Assembly: GCA_045631425.1 (NCBI GenBank)
Contig: JAZQUR010000059.1
Coordinates: forward strand, 1 to 30,652
Source: Treponema_I sp045631425
Lineage (GTDB): Bacteria; Spirochaetota; Spirochaetia; Treponematales; Treponemataceae
Direction: 5' to 3'
DNA: 30,652 bases
Position 1 is the stretch's first letter. Every line of letters starts with the position of its first letter. The position numbers and the translations under genes were made by a program. Positions 7,188 to 14,033 of the stretch are shown here, one piece after another. The notes beneath the pieces are model-generated. The model saw only the letters and a list, made by a program, of their open reading frames with translations. It was not told the DNA's origin and did no database searches.

Positions 7188-8060
7188 GTATCTACAATAA
7201 ATTCCGTTTGGAATTACTGCGAAACTAAAGCCTGGTTTTGATGCTCCATAATTTGTTGTTGATAAAGCTGAATTGCTACTAGAAACTGGTGTATCAGAAA
7301 AACTATGTAAGTATGGCACTAAAAATCCAGAAAGACTTCCAACAACTGCCCCTACTAAAACATCTGATAAAAAGTGGTTTCCGCTTTTCATTCTAATAAT
7401 TGCTGTGGTGGTTGCAAGACCGTAAGAGCCAACAATTACAGGAAGTTTCCACTTTGAATCTGGGAAATATTTTGAAAAAACATAACTTGCAAAAGTGGCC
7501 CCAGTAAAACTCAAAGTTGTGTGGCCAGAAAAAAACGATTTATTCCAATCACCTTCTGCAATATCCTTTTCAGGTGCGCCCTCAAAATACATATATGGTC
7601 GTGGACGATTTACAAGATTTTTTGCAAGTTCTTTTAATCCATAAGATAAAAACACAGATTCTGCATACATTGTGCCGATTGTGCACCATTCTTCCATTGG
7701 AGTAGCCATCAAAACAGCAGGAGCTAATAAACTTGCAAACTGGGTGATTGTGCCAATATCATCAAAAGTTTTAGAGTAGGGTTGCATAAAAAATCTGTCG
7801 ATTTGGTTTACATCATTTTGTAGGAAAATTTCACCTTGATATGGAGTTGGCTCTAAAATCACCTTTTCCAATAAAAAATCAGTTCCAATTAATAGAGTTT
7901 CTGTGCCAATGATTATGCCATCAGTTAGCGGAGAAAGAGAAAAAGTGTCGCTTGGGCTGTGGAAAGTTAGACGGCTTAAATCAAAATCGTAAGCAAAAAT
8001 CTGGGAAATCCCTAAAATCAATAATGCAAAAGTGATAAAAGTTTTTTTTGTTTTGTTCAT
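7179..8060 (-). CDS. PAP2-family phosphatase, exported
   Basis: 293 residues from the ATG at 8060, which has AAAGGA upstream; an earlier in-frame start at 8105 would place 15 residues before the signal peptide and is unlikely. The signal peptide ends near ISQIFA-YDF. The type 2 phosphatidic acid phosphatase motifs are present: K-x6-RP around Arg152-Pro-Arg-Pro155, SGH with His180, and R-x5-H-x3-D with His229 and Asp233. The family removes phosphate from lipid phosphates such as undecaprenyl diphosphate or phosphatidate on the outer face of the membrane. Hydrophobic helices surround the motifs. It stands alone on this strand. Confidence 0.88.
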   Translation of the reverse strand: MNKTKKTFITFALLILGISQIFAYDFDLSRLTFHSPSDTFSLSPLTDGIIIGTETLLIGTDFLLEKVILEPTPYQGEIFLQNDVNQIDRFFMQPYSKTFDDIGTITQFASLLAPAVLMATPMEEWCTIGTMYAESVFLSYGLKELAKNLVNRPRPYMYFEGAPEKDIAEGDWNKSFFSGHTTLSFTGATFASYVFSKYFPDSKWKLPVIVGSYGLATTTAIIRMKSGNHFLSDVLVGAVVGSLSGFLVPYLHSFSDTPVSSSNSALSTTNYGASKPGFSFAVIPNGIYCRYSF

Positions 8061-8145
8061 GATTTTTCCTTTTTTGACTTCGTTTATGATATGTAAATAC
8101 AACACTTTTCAAAAGCAAAAATGTTTCAAGAGAAATGAAATAAAG

Positions 8146-8622
8146 TTAATTTAGTGATTTTTCCAAAATATCCGCAGCAATTTTACAAAGTTCTGCACAT
8201 GGCCGCTTTTTATAGTATTGGGCTGTTCTTTCTTCTGGAGTGGAAGCAAAAGCATCACCTGAAACTGTGGTTTGGTTTGCTTTGTCTAAACCAAGTAACT
8301 CTCTACAAATGATGCTTCCGTTTTTTTTTTTGAAGGCGGCAGCTAAGTCTTGAATCCGTTGATAGTGGTTTGCTTTGTCTGGAGATTTTGTATCTGTATA
8401 GCCCTGGGCTAAGCCAGAAAGCATAAACATTCCAGAGACAGTTCCGCAAACTTCACGAAGCCGCCCCATGCCGCCTCCAAAGGATGATGCAAGTTTAGAA
8501 GCTGTTTCTAAAGTCAAACCAGAGTCTATAAACCATGGCTCATCTGCAAAGGCAGCCACCACAGCCTGACAACAATTATATCCTTTTTCAAACAACTCTT
8601 TTGCTTTATCACCCTTTGTCAT
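8146..8622 (-). CDS. C_GCAxxG_C_C family protein
   Basis: 158 residues with the spaced cysteines of this family: the paired Cys in GYNCCQAV, then FGGGMGRLREVCGTVSGMF (the CGTVSG version of GCAxxG), then ICRELLG and RPCAELC. Members are small anaerobe proteins thought to bind a metal or cofactor and often lie near redox genes; the function is not settled. GAGG lies before the ATG. It starts 21 bp after gltX stops on the same strand, so cotranscription with gltX is likely, perhaps only by position. Confidence 0.85.
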   Translation of the reverse strand: MTKGDKAKELFEKGYNCCQAVVAAFADEPWFIDSGLTLETASKLASSFGGGMGRLREVCGTVSGMFMLSGLAQGYTDTKSPDKANHYQRIQDLAAAFKKKNGSIICRELLGLDKANQTTVSGDAFASTPEERTAQYYKKRPCAELCKIAADILEKSLN

Positions 8623-8643
8623 GTCTTCCTCTATTGTAAAAAA

Positions 8644-10233
8644 TTAGTTAAACAAAGCGATTGCTTTATCAGTTCTTTCTAGAGCTTTTTCAGTTCCAAG
8701 TGCAATGATTGAACCCATCAATGGAGGAGAAACCTTGCTACCTGTAACAGCCATACGAATTGGCATCATAAAATCACCTAGTTTGATTTCTAGTTCTTCA
8801 GCCATTTTTTTAGCCAATTCTTCTTGAGCTTCGTGATCAGTAACAGTTTCTAAAGCTTTGATAAATTCTTTTGATTTAATTAGCACTTCTTTAGTTTTTG
8901 CTTCATCAAGACGTTTTGGAACGATTTGGTCAATAGATGGAGTTGCAACATTTTTGAAAAGGAATCCAACCATTTCAGCAGCATCTGTTAAAAAGTGCAA
9001 TCTTTCTTTGATTAAAGGCATCAAAGCTAAAAGTTTTGCATAAATTTCGTCGTGAGAAAGTGGAGTTGCCCCTGCTTTTAATGCGCTTTCTGCAATGCAA
9101 AGTTTGCCATTTTCGTCATAAGCAATTCCAGAGAATTCAGGACCAACATTTGGAGCAGGGAATTCTTCAGAAGCGTTAATAGGAATTGCAGCGTCTCCAG
9201 TTTTTGTGATAAATGGTAAAACCCATTGTAAAAGTTCTTCATCACTTAAAAGACGGATATATTGACCGTTGTACCATTCAAGTTTTTTATAGTCAAAAAC
9301 AGCTGGAGCTTTGTTTAAGTGATCAGTGCTAAATAGACGTTCAAAATCAGCAAGATCGTACATATCACGGCCATCTTCATAAGAACAACCAAGCATTGCC
9401 ACGTAGTTAATAAGAGCCTTTGGCAAATATCCACGAGCACGGAATTCATTTACAGAAGTTGCACCGTGGCGTTTTGAAAGTTTTTGACCATCTTTTCCCA
9501 TAACCATTGGAAGGTGACAGAAATCAGGATAATCCCAGCCAAAAGCCTTGTACATAATTACGTGTAAAGGAGTAGAAGGAATCCATTCTTGAGCACGCAT
9601 TACATTAGAGATTTTCATAAAATGGTCGTCAACAATGTTTGCCAAGTGATAAGTTGGGAATCCGTCAGTTTTTAGAAGAACTGGGTCTGGGCTAACATCT
9701 TCGTTTTTCCAAGTGATATCACCTAAAAGAGCGTCGTGGAATTGAGTTTCCCCTTCCATTGGAACTTTTAGACGGATAACATAAGGTTTACCAGCCTCCA
9801 TATTTTCTTTGATTTCTTCTTCAGTCAAGTGACGACAGTTTCTATCGTAACCAGGAGCCATCTTGTTTTTTGTTTGAAGAGCACGAATTCTTTCAAGACG
9901 TTCTTCATCACAGAAACAGTAGTAAGCTTGTCCTTTTGCAACAAGTTCTTCTGCGTATTTTTTGTATAAATCAAAGCGTTCAGATTGAACATAAGGACCA
10001 TATTCACCGCCCTTTGGACCACCTTCGTCCCATTCAATACCAAGCCAAGCTAAAGTGTCATAAAGATTTTGAACAAATTCTTCTCCGTAGCGAGTACGGT
10101 CTGTGTCTTCCAAGCGAAGAATAAATTTTCCGCCCTTGTTACGAGCATATAAATAATTAAAAAGAGCAGTGCGAACACCACCAATGTGCTGCATTCCAGT
10201 TGGGGATGGTGCATAACGAACACGAACTTCCAT
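8644..10233 (-). CDS. gltX: Glutamyl-tRNA synthetase
   Basis: 529 residues from the ATG at 10233, which has a strong GGAGG upstream; the reading frame continues 24 codons further back without a ribosome site. The class I signature PSPTGMQHIGG is at residues 9-19 and the KMSKS equivalent KLSKR at 251-255. The Rossmann fold, the stem-contact domain and the C-terminal helical anticodon-binding region are all present, and the length is normal to slightly long for the family. It charges tRNA(Glu), and in organisms lacking GlnRS also tRNA(Gln). It heads the gltX / C_GCAxxG_C_C pair. Confidence 0.96.
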   Translation of the reverse strand: MEVRVRYAPSPTGMQHIGGVRTALFNYLYARNKGGKFILRLEDTDRTRYGEEFVQNLYDTLAWLGIEWDEGGPKGGEYGPYVQSERFDLYKKYAEELVAKGQAYYCFCDEERLERIRALQTKNKMAPGYDRNCRHLTEEEIKENMEAGKPYVIRLKVPMEGETQFHDALLGDITWKNEDVSPDPVLLKTDGFPTYHLANIVDDHFMKISNVMRAQEWIPSTPLHVIMYKAFGWDYPDFCHLPMVMGKDGQKLSKRHGATSVNEFRARGYLPKALINYVAMLGCSYEDGRDMYDLADFERLFSTDHLNKAPAVFDYKKLEWYNGQYIRLLSDEELLQWVLPFITKTGDAAIPINASEEFPAPNVGPEFSGIAYDENGKLCIAESALKAGATPLSHDEIYAKLLALMPLIKERLHFLTDAAEMVGFLFKNVATPSIDQIVPKRLDEAKTKEVLIKSKEFIKALETVTDHEAQEELAKKMAEELEIKLGDFMMPIRMAVTGSKVSPPLMGSIIALGTEKALERTDKAIALFN

Positions 10234-10304
10234 CAAAGCCTCCAAAAAAAACATAATCTCTTCTAATATACATTTTTTTACACTTCTTGTGAATAGGGGA
10301 TACA

Positions 10305-10353
10305 AATTAAGAATTCAGAATTAAGAATTAAGAATTGGGAATTAGGAATTAGG
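10305..10353. repeat. Heptamer array, 7 units
   Basis: Seven exact 7-bp steps of AATTNNG (AATTAAG, AATTCAG, AATTGGG, AATTAGG variants). It borders the left side of the hairpin repeat core at 10354. The same heptamer family recurs at 10476, 11737, 12894, 13057 and 17683. Confidence 0.9.
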
Positions 10354-10475
10354 AATTATTTGGACGAACCTTTTTTTCTTCCGTGAGTCCAGCTTTCCGT
10401 GGTTACGCCAAAGGCTTCATTCGGGGAAAATCCCCGAACGCTTCGCGCCACTCCAATCTGGCGTAGGCGGGTATC
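10354..10475. repeat. Dispersed hairpin repeat, copy 1 core
   Basis: 122 bp, nearly identical to 12929-13056. It contains GGAC/GTCC arms at the left, the hairpin TTCGGGGA/TCCCCGAA around 10430, and CGCCA/TGGCG around 10447-10462. Relative to copy 2 it differs mainly in a segment near 10404 (ACGCCAAAGGCTT here). It has no coding potential and no transposase, and both sides run into heptamer arrays. It resembles a non-autonomous, mobile or recombinogenic element; its family is unknown to me. The GC-rich core contrasts with the AT-rich surroundings. Confidence 0.88.
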
Positions 10476-10545
10476 AATTAGGAATTAAGAATTAAGAATT
10501 GAGAATTAAGAATTGAGAATTTGGAATTATGAATTATGAATTGGG
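10476..10545. repeat. Heptamer array, 10 units
   Basis: Ten consecutive AATTNNG units on the right side of repeat copy 1, drifting to AATTATG and AATTGGG at the end. It stops about 12 bp before the -35 box of the lipoprotein promoter at 10557. Confidence 0.9.
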
Positions 10546-10556
10546 GAATTTTTTTC

Positions 10557-10615
10557 TTGACAGATGACACGGGGGGGGTAAAATGTCAAACGAAACTTTC
10601 ACAGGCGTTGTGAAA
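10557..10615 (+). promoter_or_regulatory. Lipoprotein promoter with G8 tract in spacer
   Basis: A consensus TTGACA (10557-10562) and TAAAAT (10579-10584) are 16 bp apart, and eight consecutive Gs (10571-10578) make up half of the spacer. Slippage in such a tract would change the -35/-10 spacing and so promoter strength. Poly-G length changes in promoters of surface-antigen genes are known from Treponema pallidum. Downstream, TTTCACA (10597-10603) and TGTGAAA (10609-10615) form a 7-bp hairpin or operator in the 5' leader. Confidence 0.75.
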
Positions 10616-10642
10616 AAATGATATTTTACGAGGTAAAAGAAA

Positions 10643-11470
10643 ATGAAAAAACTTTTAAAATTATTCCTGCTAAGTTTGTTAGCCTTATGTCTTATTGGAT
10701 GTCCAAATCCAAATACAGGGAATCCAGAAAACCCAATCCCAAGTCCAGAACCAGAAGTACCTACTGTAGACCCTCAAGCAGAATTAAAACAAGAAGTTTA
10801 TAACTATTTCCTTGGAAGCTGGGAAATAAGTCCTTATGAGATTGATTATGTTGGTTTTGAAAAAATAACTTTCAAAGAAAATAGTATTATTTTAGAAGAT
10901 AATGAAATACCATTTAACCCTCTTGATATGACACTTGTAGAGTGGGAAGGTAATAAAAAGTGCTTTACAACAAGGCTAAATGGTACTCATTACAAAATAA
11001 AATATTACATTGATAATAAATATCTTTCAATATGCGACCTTGAGATAGGTTTCTACACAGCATTTGAAATGCTTGAAAATGGAAGTGATAATACTGGTAA
11101 TGAATCTTCAGCATTAGATTTTTCTGTTACTGGAGATTGGAATTATAAAATGAACGGAATGATTGACACTGTTCTTTCATTAAATGAAGACGGTTCTTTT
11201 AGTTTCAGTAAAACAAGTTCAAACTATACAGGAACCTATTCTTTATCTGGAAACAAAATTACTTTTGAATACGAAGCAAGTACAGCTTACAATACAACAA
11301 ATACAAAAGATACATTTACTGTTTCTGGAAACGAAAACGAAATTACATTAAGCCTTGTTGAAAGTGTAACTGTTGTAAACGGTCAAGAATCAACAAATAC
11401 ATCAATGTCTGCAATGCTTAATCAATTTTATTCAATTGTTAATTCAACAAGTATTACTCTAACAAAGTAA
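10643..11470 (+). CDS. Lipocalin-like surface lipoprotein, probably phase variable
   Basis: 275 residues with GAGG 9 bases before the ATG. MKKLLK plus a hydrophobic run ends in the lipobox LIGC (Cys20), followed by a proline-rich linker (about 21-45). The rest looks like two lipocalin-type modules: FLGSWEISPYEID (about residue 56 on) and VTGDWNYKMNGMIDTVLSL (about 161 on), the second with GTYSLSGNKITFEY, a pattern common in bacterial lipocalin-like lipoproteins. Predicted to be anchored at the cell surface or periplasm; ligand unknown. It has its own promoter with a G8 tract and its own terminator. Confidence 0.82.
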   Translation: MKKLLKLFLLSLLALCLIGCPNPNTGNPENPIPSPEPEVPTVDPQAELKQEVYNYFLGSWEISPYEIDYVGFEKITFKENSIILEDNEIPFNPLDMTLVEWEGNKKCFTTRLNGTHYKIKYYIDNKYLSICDLEIGFYTAFEMLENGSDNTGNESSALDFSVTGDWNYKMNGMIDTVLSLNEDGSFSFSKTSSNYTGTYSLSGNKITFEYEASTAYNTTNTKDTFTVSGNENEITLSLVESVTVVNGQESTNTSMSAMLNQFYSIVNSTSITLTK

Positions 11471-11513
11471 GCATAATTATCTTGGTTTTTATTGGTTTAT
11501 AAATTTGGATAAG

Positions 11514-11548
11514 GTGGCAGGAGAACTTCTCTTTGCCACTTTTTTTTG
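11514..11548 (+). terminator. Rho-independent terminator
   Basis: GTGGCA (11514-11519) pairs with TGCCAC (11534-11539), with possible further pairing of GAGAA with TTCTC inside the loop, followed by a run of nine Ts. It closes the lipoprotein gene. Confidence 0.85.
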
Positions 11549-11550
11549 TT

Positions 11551-11625
11551 TTTTTCAAAATTCTTTCCCAGTTTTTTTCAAATTTTGAATTTCTTACGTA
11601 AATAATACTTATGTAAGGAGTTTTT
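11551..11625 (+). repeat. Duplicated Rpn upstream region, copy 1
   Basis: 75 bp aligning end to end, without gaps, with 13086-13160. The best conserved part is TTTTGAATTTCTTA, then AAATAATA, and TATGTAAGGAGTTTTT up to the ATG. It carries the promoter and ribosome site (AAGGAG) of the Rpn genes. Copy 1 starts just after the preceding terminator; copy 2 starts directly after a heptamer array. Confidence 0.8.
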
Positions 11626-11742
11626 ATGGAAAACAGAAATTTTAAAGATTCAGTTTTTGTAGATTTATTTGCAAAAGATATTAGCGCAAAAGAAAACTTT
11701 GTGTCGCTTTACAACGCCATTCACGAAACTTACATTAATTAA
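11626..11742 (+). pseudogene. Rpn-family nuclease, 5' fragment
   Basis: The first 35 codons match the intact Rpn gene at 13161 in protein sequence (MENRNFKDSVFVDLFAKDIS and on to HET). Only four of 105 bases differ, all in synonymous positions of a Ser and an Ala codon. After that the sequence runs straight into a heptamer array, whose first bases supply Tyr-Ile-Asn and a stop. The PD-(D/E)XK catalytic residues are lost, so it is a broken copy. The ribosome site AAGGAG is intact, so a 38-residue peptide could still be made. Confidence 0.85.
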
Positions 11743-11778
11743 GAATTAAGAATTCGGAATTCAGAATGGAGAATTAAG
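11737..11778. repeat. Heptamer array, 6 units
   Basis: Six AATTNNG-type units with one AATGGAG. It begins within the last codons of the truncated Rpn copy, so it marks the breakpoint of that gene. Confidence 0.85.
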
Positions 11779-11782
11779 AATG

Positions 11783-11836
11783 GGTTGCTTCGTGTTGCTT
11801 GTAATGACAGGTTGCTTCGTGTTGCTTGTAATGCTA
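11783..11836. repeat. 27-bp direct repeat, two copies
   Basis: Two head-to-tail copies start with GGTTGCTTCGTG at 11783 and 11810 and differ only in the last three bases. Each unit contains GTTGCTT twice, separated by CGT. The complementary strand reads as TGTCATTACAAGC-type sequence, a kind of short intergenic repeat seen in several bacteria. From 11837 to 12043 I see no gene; a short open stretch (about 11863-11932, + strand) is too small to judge. Confidence 0.8.
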
Positions 11837-11993
11837 GGATTTTGAGATTTTGGGAAAATTGATGGTCTTTATTATTTTCAAACAGATAAGACATTTAGAA
11901 AATATCATCAAGTTATCTTTTCTGTAATACAATGACTACTAAAAATTTGAGGAGTTAAGACTAAAATTAGCACTTTTCGGGTAATCCTTATGA

Positions 11994-11999
11994 TATAAT
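11994..11999 (+). promoter_or_regulatory. -10 box for the HAD hydrolase gene
   Basis: A consensus TATAAT 44 bp before the ATG at 12044. No convincing -35 lies 16-18 bp upstream. AAAGGGA at 12030-12036 serves as the ribosome site. Confidence 0.5.
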
Positions 12000-12043
12000 G
12001 ACTAAGATAGAATCTGAATTACAATTTGTAAAAGGGATTACTT

Positions 12044-12658
12044 ATGATAAAAACTGTGTTGTTTGATTTTGATGGAGTTTTGACTATTGATAAAACAGGA
12101 TCAACATCAATAACAAATTATATTGCAAATAATTGTGGCATATCACTAGAACTTGTGAAATCAAGTTATTCTAAATTTAATGAGAAATTACTTTTAGGTG
12201 AAAATACACACCAAGAAATATGGGAAGATTTTTGCAATTTAACAGGACAAAATATCGATTTTAATATTTTACTTGATTCTTTTAGATTTACTCCCCTTGA
12301 TGATAAAATGATTTCTCTTGTGCAAGAATTAAAGAAAAAATATTACATAGGAATGGTAACGGATAATAAATATGATAGAATTAGTACGATTCTGGATTAT
12401 CGAGGATTAAACAAGTATTTTGATGTTGTTGCTGTTTCCGCGTGTTTACATTCAGGCAAGGATAATCGACGTATATTTGACTATGTTTTAAAATCATTAA
12501 ATGTAAGTGCAAATGAATGTGTGTTTATCGATAATTCAGAAAAAAATCTAGAGATACCTAGGCAAATGGGAATGTCCACAATTTTATTTAATGATGAAAA
12601 TAGAAATTTTGAATTATTTGAGAAAGAATTAGAGAAAATCCTTTGCAAAGTTAATTAG
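12044..12658 (+). CDS. HAD-family phosphatase (HAD-IA type)
   Basis: 204 residues with all four haloacid dehalogenase motifs: DFDGVLT at residues 8-14 (Asp nucleophile and Asp acid/base), VTDN near residue 105 (motif II), the Lys in SGKDNRRIF (motif III), and VFIDNSEKN with its acidic residue (motif IV). The helical cap between motifs I and II marks subclass I. Members dephosphorylate small phosphorylated metabolites; the substrate is not readable. It lies alone in a repeat-rich island between a broken Rpn copy and a hydrolase remnant, with its own promoter and a shared terminator. Confidence 0.88.
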   Translation: MIKTVLFDFDGVLTIDKTGSTSITNYIANNCGISLELVKSSYSKFNEKLLLGENTHQEIWEDFCNLTGQNIDFNILLDSFRFTPLDDKMISLVQELKKKYYIGMVTDNKYDRISTILDYRGLNKYFDVVAVSACLHSGKDNRRIFDYVLKSLNVSANECVFIDNSEKNLEIPRQMGMSTILFNDENRNFELFEKELEKILCKVN

Positions 12659-12683
12659 TCAAATCATAATTTTTACCCAAAAA

Positions 12684-12708
12684 AAGGCCGCAAAAAATCT
12701 GCGACCTT
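12684..12708. terminator. Terminator between HAD gene and hydrolase remnant
   Basis: AAGG-C-CGCA pairs with TGCG-A-CCTT around a short A-rich loop, with A's on the left and TATAAAAA on the right. It stands between a + strand stop and a - strand stop and could serve either strand, more convincingly the minus. Confidence 0.6.
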
Positions 12709-12722
12709 ATAAAAATCAATCT

Positions 12723-12893
12723 TTATTTTACAAGTTTTGTTTCTACTCCGTTTTCGTTGAAAAATTCTATAACAGATTGAAAATATTTTTCATTATCCAC
12801 AATATAAACAAGACCGTGACCTGCATTTAGAATTGTAACCAATTTTTTTAGTGAAGTACACGCCTCATACATTTCTCGGCTCATATCGCTAGG
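12723..12893 (-). pseudogene. Alpha/beta hydrolase, C-terminal fragment
   Basis: 56 codons read on the minus strand to a TAA at 12725-12723. The protein resembles the end of serine aminopeptidase-type alpha/beta hydrolases: DMSREMYEACTSLKKLV, then NAGHGLVYIVD with the catalytic His, then FQSVIEFFNENGVE. The nucleophile Ser and catalytic Asp parts are absent. The similarity ends exactly where a heptamer array starts (12894), so the gene was cut by a rearrangement or insertion of repeat copy 2. No start codon or ribosome site remains. Confidence 0.75.
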
Positions 12894-12928
12894 AGTTGGG
12901 AATTAAGAATTAGGAGTTGGGAATTAGG
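12894..12928. repeat. Heptamer array, 5 units
   Basis: Five 7-bp steps (AATTAAG, AATTAGG and AGTTGGG variants) between the cut hydrolase gene and repeat copy 2. Confidence 0.85.
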
Positions 12929-13056
12929 AATTATTTGGACGAACTTTTTTTCTTGCGTGAGTCCAGCTTTCCGTGGTTCCGCAGGGAAATCCCTGCTCCA
13001 TTCGGGGAAAATCCCCGAACGCTTCGCGCCACTCCAATCTGGCGTAGGCGGGTATC
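12929..13056. repeat. Dispersed hairpin repeat, copy 2 core
   Basis: 128 bp, nearly identical to 10354-10475 in the same orientation. The variable segment here (around 12979-12998) holds an additional hairpin, CAGGGA/TCCCTG, missing from copy 1. The TTCGGGGA/TCCCCGAA and CGCCA/TGGCG hairpins are unchanged. The copies therefore differ by one replaced or inserted stem-loop, and the rest is strongly conserved. Confidence 0.88.
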
Positions 13057-13084
13057 AATTAGGAATTAGGAATTAAGAATTGAG
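13057..13084. repeat. Heptamer array, 4 units
   Basis: AATTAGG twice, AATTAAG, AATTGAG. It ends one base before the 75-bp upstream region of the intact Rpn gene (13086-13160), the second copy of the sequence at 11551-11625. Confidence 0.85.
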
Positions 13085-13160
13085 AATTTTCAAACTTTTT
13101 CCCCATTTTTTTTAAAATTTTGAATTTCTTATATAAATAATATATATGTAAGGAGTTTTT

Positions 13161-14033
13161 ATGGAAAACAGAAATTTTAAAGATTCAGTTTTTGTAGATT
13201 TATTTGCAAAAGATATTTCAGCGAAAGAAAACTTTGTGTCGCTTTACAACGCCATTCACGAAACAAATCTCGATTATCACACAACAGAAGTCCAGCCTGT
13301 GATGATAGAGCAAGTATTGTACAAAAAGTTTTACAACGATATTGCAATGCTTATCGACAACAAGATTATTATCCTCGCTGAGCATCAGTCTACGGTGAAC
13401 GAGAATATGCCACTTAGACTTTTGGAATATGTGGCGCGGGTTTACGAAAAAGTTGTTACAGGGAAAAACAAGTTCGGTAGAAAGCTTGTAAAAATCCCAC
13501 TGCCAGAATTTTACGTTTTCTACAACGGCGTAGAAGATTTCCCAAAAGAAAAAATTTTAAAGCTCTCAGATGCATTTATTTCCCCAACGTCTGAATATTC
13601 TGCATCTCTAGATTTTCCTCTTGAAATTACAGTAAAAGTTGTTAATATTAATATTGATAAGGAAAACGAAATCCTAAAACGCTGTAAGGTTTTAAAACAT
13701 TACTCAAACTTTATAGAGCTTGTTAGAGAAGAGATTGCTTCTGGTGAAGAAAATCCACTAACAAAAGCGATTTCCAAAGCGTTAAAACTAGGTTTCTTAT
13801 CCGACTATCTAGCAAGAAAAGCAACCGAGGTAGAAAACATGTTAATGACTGAATACGATTACGATACAGATATAGCAGTGCAAAGGGAAGAAGCTTTTAA
13901 CGAGGGCGCTGAACAAAAAGCTATTGAAACTGCTAGGAATTTATTAATTGAAGAGCTTTCTGTGGAACAGGTTGCACGTTGTACAGGGCTTTCAGTGGAA
14001 AAAGTTAAGAAACTATTGGATGAAATATGTTAA
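13161..14033 (+). CDS. Rpn-family PD-(D/E)XK nuclease / putative transposase
   Basis: 290 residues with AAGGAG 6 bases before the ATG. The nuclease core is near the N-terminus: Asp60 in YNDIAMLIDNK and Glu74-x-Gln76 in LAEHQST, the D...ExQ form of the PD-(D/E)XK fold found in Rpn proteins. A linker (about 200-226) leads to a C-terminal region (227-290) with a helical pair ending in a small helix-turn-helix-like element, LSVEQVARCTGLSVEKVKKL. Rpn proteins promote RecA-independent recombination and in E. coli act as toxic anti-phage nucleases. Two features point to such a system: an internal start at 13839 with its own Shine-Dalgarno, and an overlapping second copy of the C-terminal domain starting at 14027. 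A truncated paralogue lies 1.5 kb upstream. Confidence 0.9.
   Translation: MENRNFKDSVFVDLFAKDISAKENFVSLYNAIHETNLDYHTTEVQPVMIEQVLYKKFYNDIAMLIDNKIIILAEHQSTVNENMPLRLLEYVARVYEKVVTGKNKFGRKLVKIPLPEFYVFYNGVEDFPKEKILKLSDAFISPTSEYSASLDFPLEITVKVVNINIDKENEILKRCKVLKHYSNFIELVREEIASGEENPLTKAISKALKLGFLSDYLARKATEVENMLMTEYDYDTDIAVQREEAFNEGAEQKAIETARNLLIEELSVEQVARCTGLSVEKVKKLLDEIC
13839..14033 (+). CDS. Candidate internal small Rpn protein (RpnS-like)
   Basis: In-frame ATG 13839 inside the Rpn gene, with GAGG (13827-13830) 8 bases upstream, as good a ribosome site as many real genes here have. It would give 64 residues, exactly the C-terminal domain (MLMTEYDYDTDIAVQREEAF to the end). In E. coli, Rpn genes produce such a small internal protein that blocks the toxic large nuclease. 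The start is inferred from sequence only; the best support is that the downstream ORF at 14027 begins with the same residues at its own ATG. Confidence 0.45.
   Translation: MLMTEYDYDTDIAVQREEAFNEGAEQKAIETARNLLIEELSVEQVARCTGLSVEKVKKLLDEIC

Noticed and set aside
10618..10803. 61-codon frame overlapping the lipoprotein start
   Set aside because: It is out of frame with the lipoprotein, which has a proper ribosome site, signal peptide and lipobox.
11863..11932. Short open stretch (YYFQTDKTFRKYHQVIF) before the HAD gene
   Set aside because: Fewer than 30 codons after an in-frame stop, with no start or ribosome site; at best a gene remnant that I cannot identify.
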